This document shows, in pieces, positions 1 through 12,065 of a DNA stretch of 64,000 nt. Origin of the DNA: Vitis vinifera. Lineage: Eukaryota; Streptophyta; Magnoliopsida; Vitales; Vitaceae. The notes below the pieces were generated by a model, which was given only the letters and a program-made list of their open reading frames with translations, made no database searches and was not told the origin of the DNA. Where the stretch lies: assembly GCF_030704535.1 (NCBI RefSeq), contig NC_081823.1, forward strand, positions 342,501 through 406,500. Direction: 5' to 3'. Position 1 is the first letter of the stretch; every line of letters starts with the position of its first letter. The translations under genes were made by a program, and so were the position numbers.

Positions 1-1011
1 CCCTTTTGTGCAGATTCTTTTTGTCTCAAATGGGGCCATCACATTAAAAAAAAAAAAAAAAATGTTGTCCCTTGACTGTATTTTCATACCAAAATGTGGA
101 AGTGATGAGAATTCAAGAAGGGATTCTTGCAGCCATTGAAACTGTGAACTCCCATACAAGTAAAAGCAACCAAGAAAGGAGATCTTGGAGATTCCGACTG
201 TCTTCTTGATTCCATCAACTAATAGCATATGCTGCTACTAATTCTCACTATCATAATCCATTTTGCCTCCTCAAAGAACCCGTATCTCCAACTTAGCCTC
301 TAGCTTGAGGAAACTGCACTAGAGCTTCTCCTTAAGAGTTTGAAGCCTCTAAATGTTGGTGGGTGTATGGTTACACTGCTTAAACCTAGAGGCTTGTTCG
401 ATACCTAACCAAACAGTTCATACTTTAGAAGATGAACCCAAGTTTAGGTTTCAAACCCGACGACAAAGACTCAAAAACCTGTTCACCTCAATCATTGCTT
501 CCTATAGTTTCTGATAAAACTACCACCTCTATCCATTGGGTTTGGGAAGAACTGATTAATGAAAGGCAAACCGGGATAACTTGTTCATTATTCAACATTG
601 CTGTAGTTCAAGCTGGAAACCTATTGACAGCATAAACAATAGGATTGACCAGGTCAAATCTACTAGATCTTGAGAAGAAATAACTAAATTCGTGACTAGA
701 TTTCCATTTCTGTTGTTGCAGATTCAGTGTATTTCCTCCTAACTTATGGAAAAAATTAAGTAAATACAGATTGACATATACTGCAGATATTAAATGAATT
801 TGAATTCTCAAATTAATTTCTAAACTCTAGAGGGAGCTTGAAGCTTGTGAGACAGCTTTGGTGATTATCATAAGCATCGTTGATTTCTCGAAATGATCAG
901 AAGTGGTAAAGAATCAAAACATTTTTGGAAATTATCTTCTTTGACAAATCTTGAACACTCATTTTATAGTTGCAGATAATTCCAATTATCCTGTGTTTGG
1001 GTTCTAAGAAA
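1..1011. other. No supported gene; low-copy-looking DNA
   Basis: I see no coding region I can support here. The short open frames lack recognisable motifs and splice context. Positions 14-95 resemble 11,004-11,075 (both carry TTCTTTTTGTCTC followed by AAATGGGGCCA or AATGCGGCCA), so this may be part of an old local duplication. Confidence 0.4.
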
Positions 1012-1055
1012 ATGGAGAAAAATGAAAAAGAAGACAGCCCTCTACTCAGCAAGAG
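1012..1055 (+). CDS. Orphan 5' coding exon candidate (partial gene)
   Basis: A start codon opens a 15-residue peptide, MEKNEKEDSPLLSKR, that runs into a strong donor (AAGAG followed by GTAAGTG). A plausible acceptor (TATAGTTGCAG) lies about 37 bases upstream, so this could be an exon holding the end of a 5'UTR and the start of a protein. An acidic N-terminus ending in SPLLS is common in membrane transporters, but that is only a hint. A sense-oriented TTTCTCAGCAACCAAACAG motif follows at 1,090, as in first introns of real genes in this window. I found no downstream exon, so this is either a broken gene start or chance. Confidence 0.22.
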
Positions 1056-4000
1056 GTAAGTGATTATAATTTATTTTCTTTCCTGAAAGTTTCTCAGCAA
1101 CCAAACAGAACATCTGCATAAGTCCTGAGATTGCTTCAAATCATCTACACTTTTATACACACGGTTGAATGGTTCCAAGCTCATCTCCCAGATTTAACAT
1201 TCATTCCTTAGCATCACAAGTTCAGAACAGTTTTCCACAACTACGATTCCAATCAACATTTTCATTTCAAACAAACACAAAACTGCCAAAATCCTAAAAC
1301 TCCACTTCAATTTAGCCCAAAAAAACTGATAATCTGAATATAACACCAATGCAACCCAATCAACAATGCATTGAAGTACAGTAAAAAGCTGTAATCACAG
1401 CAACCTTCATAGTTTTCAAACAACAAACTAAAAAGAGAGAAGACTAACCTGAACTTTTGGCAGCTTATGGGCTTTCTTGGGATAGATTGGGAGAGATTTT
1501 TCTGGGGTTTTTGAGAAAAATTGAGAGGCTGAGATTGAGAGAAACACTGGGTTTTGGCAGACAGGTTATGTATGATTCATCTTTTGGCTGCTCTTTGCCT
1601 TTGGTTGTGCCAATCATTTGGAGGGAATTTGATTCCTTCCCTCTTTTGAATTTAAAATATTATATAGAGTTTCATAACAGTCACATATTGAGTTTGTGGC
1701 CTGGAAAAAGCAGAGGTTCCACTTGAATTAGATCCTAGTCTAAAAAGCATCTTCCACTGAATTAGATTCTATTTAGTAATTCCAGCAAACTCACGCCAAC
1801 ACAAATGTGTGCCACACAATTTCACTTTTCGAGAACATAGTGAATGTAATGCGAGAATATCACAAAATATAAAAAGCGTCATCATCGCTGACAAATGATA
1901 CAAAAAATATGATCAAGATATGAAAAATGTAATCAAAGTATGAAAATTCTGACCAGAACCATTGACGATGTGAGATTGATTATTCAACCCTAATGATGCC
2001 GCTAGAATTTTTATACCGTGATATTTGGAATATTCTAAAACATTATTTAATAATAATATATTATATAAATAAGAAACATTTATGCTTAAAGTCTATTAAA
2101 AAATTAACTAATGATTTTATTATAATCTCCGATATGACTTTTGATGGATTTGAAAATCTTTGAGTTTCAAACTTTGAGTCTTGTAGATATGCTACACAAG
2201 TTTCATGAGGCCAACTTCATGTAATGTGAGGGTGAAAATTTAATGCATTAAATGTGATGCATTAATATGAATTGAGATGAGGTACTTCAAGGAAAAAATA
2301 AATCTTAATAAATGAGAAATAAAAATGTTCCAATTGTATAAAATATTCAATGAAGTTGAGAATAAGTTTCAAATAGCCAACAGTTAGAAAATGAAATTTC
2401 TTTGAAGGAATCTTCATGATAACTTTCAAACTTAAAATTAGTGCAAGGACCTAACAAAGTTTTTGATTGAATACATGAGATGTGGTACAAATAATGGAAG
2501 AAGGAAAGAAAAAATTCAAAGGAAAAGTTTGGTGGGCATGAGTCAGGGATTGATGTTTCAAGGACAAGTTGCACGAGTTCAAAGTATTATATGGGTAAAG
2601 TTTGGCCCAAGTTTGAATGCACAACAAGTTGAATCTATTAGGGAAAAGGGAAAGAAAAACCGGAGTTTGACCAAGAAAAAATTTGGTAGTACTTTTATTT
2701 TTAAAATTAAGATTTGAAAGTGATTTTGAAAATCATATTTGGTGGTTTGTTTTTAAAATTTGATGACAAACACTAAAAAATTAATTTTAAATTAAGGTAT
2801 AAATTTGTAATCCACATCTTATCTTCTTTTTATTTTTTCAAATCAATAATACTATTATCAACATAAAATTTCATTCCAAATTTGTTAGAAAATCTTTAAA
2901 AAGTTTCTTCCTCCTTTTTGTTCTATGGTCGCTAGACATGTTGATGCTTTTTGTTTTTTTTTTTGTTATATAAGAATCAAAAGTAAAATCAAACTTCATA
3001 CTTTGAAATTATTAAAAGTTTTCCATGGTATAAAAATAAAAAAGTTTACATGCATGGAAGAAAGTAGGTAAAAGAAAAGAAAGAAAATAATAAATAAATA
3101 AATAAATAAGAAAAGAAGAAGGAAGGGTTGACTATCTCAAGTCAAAAATTCAACACATTGACTTTGACCCAAGAAAAAATGGAAATCAAACTAATTCACA
3201 AGGTTCACAAGTAGGATTTAGTGAAAACCCAAGTTTGAATTCAAAACATGAAGTAAAGAAAGAAGAAAAAAAAACATGAGTTATATAGATGAAGAGTCAA
3301 AAATCCACGTCAAAAATCCACAAAAGTATGGTATGGAATGCGTTGGTGATATGGAGAATACTTTAAGTCAATTCAAATTAAAAGGTTCACATTAAAATAA
3401 GGAAATACGCGTGGAGTTCTGACCCAATTTCACATGCGTGACATGAAACATAAAACGAAAATTAAATAAATTTTTTTAAGGAAATAGTTGATTGAAAGTT
3501 GAATCATCTTTGACCCAAAGTGCTTGACTAGGATTTGAGTAAATTGATTCAATAAATATGGACTTGAATACATTGGCTCAATACAATAACGAACATGAAT
3601 ACAATGACTCAATGCAATAATGCTGTTAAATATCAATTTTGGTAGGTGGATCTATTCATTTAGTAAAAGAATAATAAAAATGAATAATTTTACTATCCAT
3701 GGATCAAAATTTTGAATATGTCAACTAATTTTTTAAAATTTTCTAAGCTAAATATTTGCATTATGAAAATAAATAAGATCTTACCCTTTTTCTAGATAAA
3801 ATTTATGGTACCAATTCAATATCATAATGAACTTTGAATCTATATCATTCAATCATATGATGAAATATGGGTTGTTAAATAATTATATAAACATATGGAA
3901 TTAATGTACAAATAAATAAGATCAAAATATTAAAAAAAGAAATCCAAACACAAAATAATGAAACCAAGATATAAAACAATTAAATAAGATATAAGTACAA

Positions 4001-4142
4001 AATAATAATAGTTTAAATATAAAGCAATGAGACTCCTGTAAAATTTGAGTGAAACGTGATACTTCAAACCTCTTAATTCACAATACTTTTTAAGTATATC
4101 ATGGTGAAACCCATTTTCTTAATATTAAATAATTAATGTCAA
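1056..4142. other. AT-rich DNA, no gene seen
   Basis: Apart from the intron-like motif at 1,090-1,108, this stretch is AT-rich with short homopolymers and a small TAAA-type run near 3,090. On the minus strand, 1,450-1,600 reads like a pyrimidine-rich plant 5' leader ending in CAG/GTTAG, but no coding exon could be attached to it. Confidence 0.4.
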
Positions 4143-4700
4143 GTTTTGTTCTAAGAAATTACTACAAAAAGAAAAAAATTGTTAAGAAAAAATGTTTTCT
4201 CATATTTAGTTATACAATAAAAATATTAAATATAATTAAAATTATTGAGAAAATTTTATTTTTTTAAATTATTTAATCTTTATATTGAATAGTTAAAATA
4301 AATTTAATGAGTTTGAAGTATAACATAAAAATAATTTATTGACTTATTTTTTTTTTTTTAAATTTACTTTTGCTTTCTTTCTACTTTTTGTCACTATTTT
4401 CTTTCTCACTCATTTTTTTTTCAAACTTTTTAAGAATCAAACGTGGCCTAAAAAAAAAAAAAATTTCATGTTTAGTTTACCATAAAAAAATATATTAAAA
4501 AAAATTAAAATTAGCTAAAACTCATACATTTTTAAATTATATAATTTATGTATATATAATTTTTTTTTTAAAGAGCATATAAAGACAATTTATTAAATTT
4601 AAAACCATTTTTCATTCTTTCTTTTCTTTCATCTTTCCTGCCTTTTTTCTTTTTCTTTTTTTATATTTTCCCTCAAAATTTCCAAAAAGCTAAACGAAGG
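4143..4700. repeat. Decayed MITE-like repeats (two adjacent partial copies)
   Basis: Two adjacent AT-rich segments end in AATCAAACGTGGCCTAA and in AAGCTAAACGAAGG and contain the same TTAAATTATTTAATCTTTATATTG-like core as the better preserved elements at 9,909 and 39,021. I read them as degraded members of that family. Boundaries are approximate. Confidence 0.4.
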
Positions 4701-4764
4701 TAAAGTTGAGCTTTAATTCAAAATGTTAACTTTATTCTCATTTCCCTCATTATTATTATCATTA

Positions 4765-5075
4765 TCATTTTCTCAGCAAACAAACAGAATAATAATCAGA
4801 AAGACTCTGGCAAAAACACATCCAAAAGGTTGCATTTCCTAGAAGGGTATGGTGGGATCTTTGTTGATTCTGGTCAGTACTGTTGGCAGCCAAGCATAAT
4901 GACACCTTTATGTCTTTACAAAAGCTTGTTTCTTTCGCTTTGGCCACTACCAAGTACCAACTTGCAAACACCACTGCATTTGGTTCTTCAATCGATTTGA
5001 AAGTGAAGCAAAAGATTCTTGTGTCACACTGCATTATGCATTCCCTTTATCAATATTTTATATGATTCTTTTAGG
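4765..5075 (+). repeat. Local three-copy repeat, copy A
   Basis: This is one of three diverged copies (others near 7,700 and 11,790) in the same orientation. Shared landmarks are a start like TCTCAGCAAACAAACAG, then CACCTTTATGTCTTTACAAAAG, CTTTGGCCAC, GATTTGAAAGTGAA, and an end like ATGCATTCCCTTTATCAATA. The start matches the intron motif found in real genes here, so the copies may be relics of a duplicated 5' gene region. There is no conserved open frame. Confidence 0.55.
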
Positions 5076-7699
5076 TTATATTATAAAATATTATATTTTA
5101 AAAAATTACAATAAAATTATTTCCTTTTTGAGATTTCATTAAAACTCATTCATTTGAGTTTCATCTCTTCTCATCTTTTCTCTATAGTCCATTTTTAGCC
5201 ATACACTTCAATTTTGATACATGTTTAATACCTTAGTATTTTTTTTTTTTTGGTTATAAACATGTCTCATGTTGATTCCCTAACACAAGTTTTCAAATAT
5301 CGCAACACAATGCAAGGTTGGAATTTAATAGCTAAACTGAAATCTCAAAACTTTTAATTTAGCTAACAAATATAATGTGAAGAACAAAGTTTGAATTCAT
5401 AACATCGGGCACAAACATGAAAAAACAAAAGAGAAACATGAGATCTACTAAAAAATTGTTTCATAATTAAGAAATTGAAATTATATAGTGCATAGACCAA
5501 AGACTGAATGCATAAGATACATCAATTCAAAAAACAATACCATTAGCATCCACATAAAATCCATGTCTCAAATACCCTAGTTGAATCGAAATTTTTGTGA
5601 GTTGAATTTAGTAAAGAACAAATCACATTAAGCATTCTAAACATTTAATAACTATTCATAATGGTCAATCAAAATTCAACTTTTTATAAACTTTCATTTT
5701 TAAGGCTTGTCTAGTACCAACTCTTTAAGTTTCTTTGAGTATACATTTTTATAGTATCTATTAGAGAAAAAGAGAAGGTGAAACATGAGATTGGCCACCT
5801 AGAGTTAAAAAATTGAGAAAAATATGGCATGCAAGATGTTTGTGATTTAGCACTAAAGTTTCAAGGAGCTTGTAATCATACACTTTCCTTAACTCCTTGG
5901 TTTTTTCCTTTATGGATGTGGTGAGCATGATTCTTTTCAATGTGCGCCATGTCAATTTAATTAAACAACTTTCACCAAAGTGAGGAAATAAGTAGGCATT
6001 GGGACAATTTCTGATAGTGTCGTATATGTAACAAGTAATAAAAGATAAAATGAAAAGTTAGGAGAAAAAAATGATTGAAAAGTTGATTATGTCATTAGAG
6101 TGCTAGACTAGGACATAAGTAAATTGACTATATAAAACTTTATGTATAAAGATTCGATGGCTTTCCCTTTCTTTTGAGTTTTCTTGATGGCTTCCAAAAT
6201 TTCTATCAAAATTTTGACTAAGCTTTTTTGTTGCCATATTAGCAAGCAGATTCCATATTAATGTTTATTTGCCTCCATACAATTGGTTGAATCTCTTGAA
6301 ATAATTTCATAGAAGTTTATTAATATCTTCTTTTTATAAAGCAAATCAACTTTGATTCTTAAATAATTCATATTGTTTACTATAATTAAAGACACAAACA
6401 CTTTCTAAAAGATGAGAGAAAAAAAACAATCTCTTTAATTATAAGAAGGAAAATTCAATTATTTTGGTTAATTTTTTATGGAATCACAAAATCAAGATAA
6501 TAAAGATGTCTCCTCTTTGATTGAGATAACGGCATCTTAACAACTAATTAAGAGAATTTACATTATTTTGAATTATTTTAGAACCCTTGGACCAGACTAT
6601 GATTTGAGCTAACATCAAACTATTAACATTAAGTATCAAAGAGCATGACTATGGTCTATACTAGAGATATAGTAGTATTTACTTACAAGAAAAAAGTTGA
6701 ACCCCCAATTTAAATAAGATGTCATCTCCGAGTTTTCAAAATGAAACCCATTTTTCAATAAGGGATACTTTGAGTGTGTTTGACAATGATTCTAAAAAGT
6801 GTTTTTAGTTTTTCTAACACTTGAAAATTTTTATTTTTCAAATATTAGAAATGCTGGAAATACTTTTCAAATCACCTACCAAACACAGTTTTTTTTTTTT
6901 TATCTCTTTCAACTACTTTGTAAGATTTTTAGAAAACTAAAATCCATATCAGATGCTCATTTAGTATAAAAAAAAAAATTGCTTAATTAACCTTTTTATT
7001 ATACAAAGAACTTGGCCTAGCGTGTCAAGAACCATGAATGGCCTCTTGGACCGATTCCCTCAACCGTAATAACCCTACCCAAAGGTCAAATTGACTCATT
7101 TTTCTATATGAACTAACCCATAAGACACTCCTTAAGACAAGACCTAAAGGAAGAGGATGACACATCTCAAAGAATTTACCCTAATGGAACTCCGCAAGAG
7201 ATATCTAAGGGTGAGGTCTAAGAATTAACTTACGATGAATCATGGTTAATAACATCAACTAGTCATAAATAGGTGATGAAAGTGCTCTTGCAAGTCACAA
7301 CATTAATCACTCATACTCAATTCTTCTTCTTCTTATCATTCATTTTATTCTTCTATTAATTGACTTCATTACAAAGGAGTTGTTATGTTATGTATAAATA
7401 ATTAGGTAAATAAATATAAATATATCATATAGAAGATAAATATTATTAAATTAAAGATTAATTACTTAAAAAAGGCCCATTAAATTATAGATTAATTGCA
7501 TAAAAAAGGTCCACTTTATATTCTAGAAGAACTTTTCTATATTCTTTAAAGAAAACTCTAATTCTACCCATCTATTTTACACCAAACATGGAGTAGATAT
7601 AGAAAGCAATTACAAGGGGCAACTGCCACCAATTCCGTTCGAATTTGAAGGCTTGCTCAACCTTTTTAAGCATCAAAGTATATATATATATAAATAATT
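5076..7699. other. AT-rich intergenic DNA, nothing recognised
   Basis: No coding exon, RNA gene or bounded repeat was recognised. The composition is AT-rich with poly-A and poly-T runs. Confidence 0.4.
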
Positions 7700-7960
7700 T
7701 TTTTTTTTTTGGTAAACAAAGAGGAAAATAATTAAAATAACAATCATTCTCCTAGAAGTTTGTGGTAGGATCAGTCTTGATAAAGGACAGTGTAGGCAGG
7801 CAAGCACAATCACAACTTTATGCCTTTATGACTTTATAAAAAGCTTGTCTTTCTCACTTTACCCACAAACATCTTCCAACCTTTTGATTTGAAAAGATTC
7901 TTTTGTCACCCTTTCATAATGCTTTCCATTTATCAATATTTTTTAGGTTTACACATGGTA
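7700..7960 (+). repeat. Local three-copy repeat, copy B
   Basis: Second copy of the family at 4,765 and 11,790. It keeps GGTAAACAAAGAGG at the start, CTTTATGCCTTTATGACTTT, GATTTGAAAAGATTCTT and ATGCTTTCCATTTATCAATA at the end. It is shorter than copy A through internal losses. Confidence 0.5.
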
Positions 7961-8439
7961 CCTTTTATCATTTATTATAAACTATTAAATTTTATACATA
8001 CATATATATATATATATATATAAGTTTTGAAATTTAAAGAGAAATTTCAATGTAAAAGTTGATATTAAAAAAGAGCAAAGGTCATCTTAATGTAAAAGCA
8101 ATAAAGAGGCTCATGGACAGCAAGGTGCCTGTGACCCAAAAGGAGATTACCAAGAAACTTCTTATAATACTTACCAAAAGACATTGCAAGAACCTTGTGA
8201 AACTTTCAAATAATAATAATGTAATGTCTATAAACACCATTTATTTAATTCATGGATGGGTTGTGATATGTGGATAAAATTTAATAAATTCCCTTATTTA
8301 AATTTGGTTTTTTAACTAATCGATTAAGAAATTTCATGTAAAATTTTTATTAATGTACTTAAAAAATTATTGGGTTAAGATATAGCTTAAAAATAGGGAC
8401 TCAAGAGTATTTAGAAATGTTAGGCTAGAGGTGTCTTTG

Positions 8440-8482
<43 letters not shown>

Positions 8483-9908
8483 CATGTTTAAATCAACATT
8501 ACATGCAAAGGAATTTGTTATCATAAGAAGAGACACATGAAAATGAATTTGTTATGATAAATCATGTTATTTTCATCTTTTTATGATTATAAAAATATTT
8601 CAAAACTTTGAAGACGCATTTATAATTAGAGTTCATAGCAAAAATTTTACTTAGAGGTATTGGAGAAAACTAAAACAGAAAATTATCAAATATTAAAGAT
8701 TTATAAAGATGTTTGAGATTGAATGTGTATAGGAGGTATATATTGTCATTCTAAAGTTTTTGACTAAAAGAATCTCTATATCACCGTATAAGAAAATTAT
8801 AGATAGAGGTATGAGAACAATTTGAAAAGTATCTATTTGATTAAGAGGATAGTTTTTGAGTGTTGTCAAGGATTTTGACTTGCTAATAATAAGTTGTATT
8901 TATTTTCATGATATTATTTAATTGCTAATAATTGCATAAATTAAATTGCTTTTATTTTCATGATCTTATTTAAAATGAGACAGTATATTAGTTTCAAACC
9001 TTCCTTAATACATTTTAGTTTGAAATCTTTTATTTCATAATCACCATTTTTATATTTTTGTGTGTAATCCAACTTTCATTCTCCATCTTGTCTCAAGTCA
9101 TCAATCCTTAGTTATTTAATTTTATACTTAAAATAGCATGTTCAAAGGTCAAATTTAATGAATTAATAAAGTAAATATTTATCACCATTTATATAGCTAA
9201 TTACATAGGTCATATTTCTTATTCAAAATGTAGATTTTAATTATTATTTTTATGGAATAAACTACTAAGCTTTTGTGTTCTTACTTATGAACATTTTGCA
9301 TGATTTTACCATGAAAGCGAATTTTATTTTCAATTTTCCTTGCTATAAAATCTTTTGCGTCCCTCTTAAAAGGTTAGAACTCTTGACAAATATAATGATT
9401 ACATCTAAAATTTAATATTAATGTGATGTATGGTAGAAAACTATAACAATAATTTTAATCGATAGTAACATTCTTTGGTTAGTCATTAAATATCTCTTTG
9501 CAACTGCAAGTAAGTTTTCTAAGTAAAAGCCAATATCCAAGTTAATAATTAGGTATAACATATTAAAATTATCCTTTGAGAGAGCAAGCTTACTCTAAAA
9601 TTAGATGCATGTATTAGTAAAAGGAGTCAACTTGAACTAATTTTCAATTTGCATGCATGTAGAAATTGATTTCTCACAATTTATATATAATTTTGATTAA
9701 AAAAAAAATGTTAAACAAGTAAAAGCTAATCATGGGAGTAGACACAAATGTTAAGAAGTTAACCTTTAAGAGCCTCTTCTATTATCCTATCTTCTTGCCT
9801 CTCTATCCGATACTTTGAGTATCCTATATTGAGTAGATGCAAAAGTTAAGATGCAAGCTTGGGATTATTAGTAAAAATACCATTTTCTGTATATTAATCA
9901 AATATTAA
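7961..9908. other. AT-rich intergenic DNA, no gene
   Basis: There is a TA-rich run near 7,990-8,020 and another at 8,441-8,476. The weak open frame at 8,059-8,277 has no motif and no splice context. Nothing else was recognised. Confidence 0.4.
8441..8476. repeat. (TA)n microsatellite
   Basis: About 18 uninterrupted TA dinucleotides, visible directly in the sequence. Confidence 0.9.
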
Positions 9909-10228
9909 TTATGTTTGATTCCTGGAAAATACTAAGAAAAGAAAAAAAATGTAAAGAAAAATGATTTTTTTATATTTGGTTGTCCTATAAAAAATATCAA
10001 AGAAAATCAAATATAATTAAAACTAATTAAAAACTTATATATTTTTAAATTATTTAATCTTTATATTGATGAATTAAAATAAATAAAATGAGTTTGAAGT
10101 AACAAAAAAATAATTTATCGACTTTTAATCTATTTTTTATTTTCCTTTACTTTTTATTTCTTTCTACTTTCCTTTGTATTTTCTTTCCCTTGCACTTTTC
10201 TTCAAATTTTCTGGAACCAAACATAACC
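9909..10228. mobile_element. Harbinger/Tourist-like MITE
   Basis: A roughly 320-bp AT-rich element with inverted ends: TTATGTTTGATTCCTGG on the left, and GGTTATGTTTGGTTCC on the right when read in reverse. TAA flanks both sides (9,906-9,908 and 10,229-10,231), which fits the 3-bp target duplication of PIF/Harbinger MITEs. It has no coding capacity. A better preserved relative lies in NADK3 intron 3 at 39,021. Confidence 0.6.
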
Positions 10229-11063
10229 TAAGAATCATAGATTCTGACATAGAAGTCAATAACACATGTGAGTAAAAAAATACAAATTTATCTGAAGCCA
10301 TAAAATAATTGCATGAGCAAGTGAAGCCAAGTACAATTTCGGGGTTTAACCATTTTAGGATGAAATTGGAATGAAACATGCTTAATATGGGAGTCTTGGC
10401 TTATGACTTAAAAAGGCAAAATTTTTATTAAAGGTTCTTCAAGAATTTATTTTAAAAAAAAATATGAAGAATGTTTTTTTGAAATAAATGAAAATATGAA
10501 GAATAGAGATAAGAAACTTTTATGTTGCAGATAAATACTTATCATTTTAACTTAGAAAAAGAGGAGAAAATTGTTTTCCGTATATGATCTCCTAAACAAA
10601 CAAATTTTTTGTTGACAACTGTTTTAAATAACATATTTGTGAAAACGCTATAAACAATTTTACTTTTCGAGAGATCATAGGTTTAACCCAAGAAAAGGGA
10701 CGCCCATTTTAAGGATGCGTGCACTAAGAATAAATTTCATACTAAACAAGTTTTGCTTTCATTCATGAGTCCATTGCACGATCTAAGGACCAGCGTTTAT
10801 GATGTTCACACAGATGAAACAACTAGACAACACCATAATCACAAAGTCAGCAGACAGGTATCATGTTGCTTAGCCAATGTTTTAGCACCTTTTTTTTTTT
10901 TTTAGTGTCATCCAACAATGCATTCTTGTAGCTGACTTCAAGGGTGGATTTTGTTGGGCATTTTTCTCCAATTCCTTGCTTTATGAGGATTCCTCTCCGA
11001 GTGAAAGTTCTTTTTGTCTCGAATGCGGCCACCATATGAAAGAAAAATCTGCCTCTTAACCCT
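10229..11063. other. Intergenic DNA, no gene
   Basis: No coding region supported. The open frame on the minus strand at 10,847-11,071 has no recognisable motif. Positions 11,004-11,075 are related to 14-95 at the start of the window. Confidence 0.4.
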
Positions 11064-11314
11064 ATTTTCATGCTAATAATTCATCCATGTCGGTTTTCAA
11101 TCAATGGAAAAGTTCAATATTTGAATGCACTATGAAAAGCATGAAGCTTAGAGGCATACAAAGAAAAGACATAAAATGCACTCTACGTGATTTTCATACT
11201 AATAATTCATCCATGTCGGTTTTCAATTAATGGAAAAGTTCGATATTTGAATCCACTATAAGAAATACGAAACTTAGGAATATACAAAGAAAAGGCATAA
11301 AATACACTCTACAT
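11064..11314 (+). repeat. 126-bp tandem duplication
   Basis: Two head-to-tail copies with a period of 126 bp, starting at 11,064 and 11,190. Both carry AATAATTCATCCATGTCGG, TCAAT or TTCAATTAATGG, and a CATAAAATGCACTCTAC-type end. The copies differ at scattered positions, so the duplication is moderately old. Confidence 0.8.
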
Positions 11315-11789
11315 GATTTATTTGATATTTGTAGACACTATTTAGACCATTAGGTTCGGTCATCCATTGGACCCCATATACGATAACAAGGACGCATATG
11401 TGGATAAGTATCCATGGAAATGATGGGCTATGACTTGATCACAATATCATGTTTGTGAATTATAAGATTGATGACATCCTTGAAAAAGTTCATAATGTGG
11501 AGAAGGTCTAGGCATTTATAAGAGGTGATGATTTCTTGGGAGAAGTTCTCAACTCAAAGCAAATAGCATCTACACCAATAATTTGTTAAGTTCAAATTAG
11601 ATAATATCTATATAAAATATGATATTCCCGGATTCATAAATTCTGAAATTAAAAGACATAATTTCAGGTTCTAGAAATCAATCCATCTTTTAATCTTAAC
11701 TTGGGTATATTTTCTGCAAGAATTACACAATATTACCCCTGCGGATTGATTTCAAAGAGAACTAAAATGAAGTGACTACAATGTACACC

Positions 11790-12065
11790 AACCCCTTTTT
11801 TTTTTTCCTGGGAAACAAACAGGAAAGTAAAAACAACAGTTGCAAAAATGTATGGGAAAGACATGATGGAGCAGGGTATTGGCATTCCAACACAATTCCT
11901 TCTTTATGCCTTTATGTCTTTGGAAAAGCCTGTCCTTTTGGCTTTGGCCACAACCAACTAGCAGACGATTCTCTAATTGATTTGAAAGTGAATAAGAGAT
12001 TCTTGTCTCTCATACTTCATGATGCATTCCATTTATTACTACTTTGTAGGCTGCCCCTGGTTTCT
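11790..12065 (+). repeat. Local three-copy repeat, copy C
   Basis: Third copy of the family at 4,765 and 7,700. It starts TCCTGGGAAACAAACAGG and keeps CTTTATGCCTTTATGTCTTT, CTTTGGCCAC, GATTTGAAAGTGAATAAG and ATGCATTCCATTTATTA. The open frame across it is not conserved in the other copies, so it is unlikely to be a gene. Confidence 0.5.

Noticed and set aside
432-635. Short plus-strand open frame
   Set aside because: No motif, no splice context and no similarity I recognise.
1440-1600. Minus-strand leader-like sequence ending CAG/GTTAG
   Set aside because: Looks like a plant 5'UTR exon, but no coding exon could be joined to it downstream on the minus strand, so it is not listed as a gene.
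8059-8277. 72-codon open frame after local repeat copy B
   Set aside because: Composition is that of AT-rich intergenic DNA; no motif and no conserved counterpart after copies A and C.
10847-11071. Minus-strand 74-codon frame
   Set aside because: Runs through a poly-T tract and a duplicated non-coding segment; no recognisable domain.
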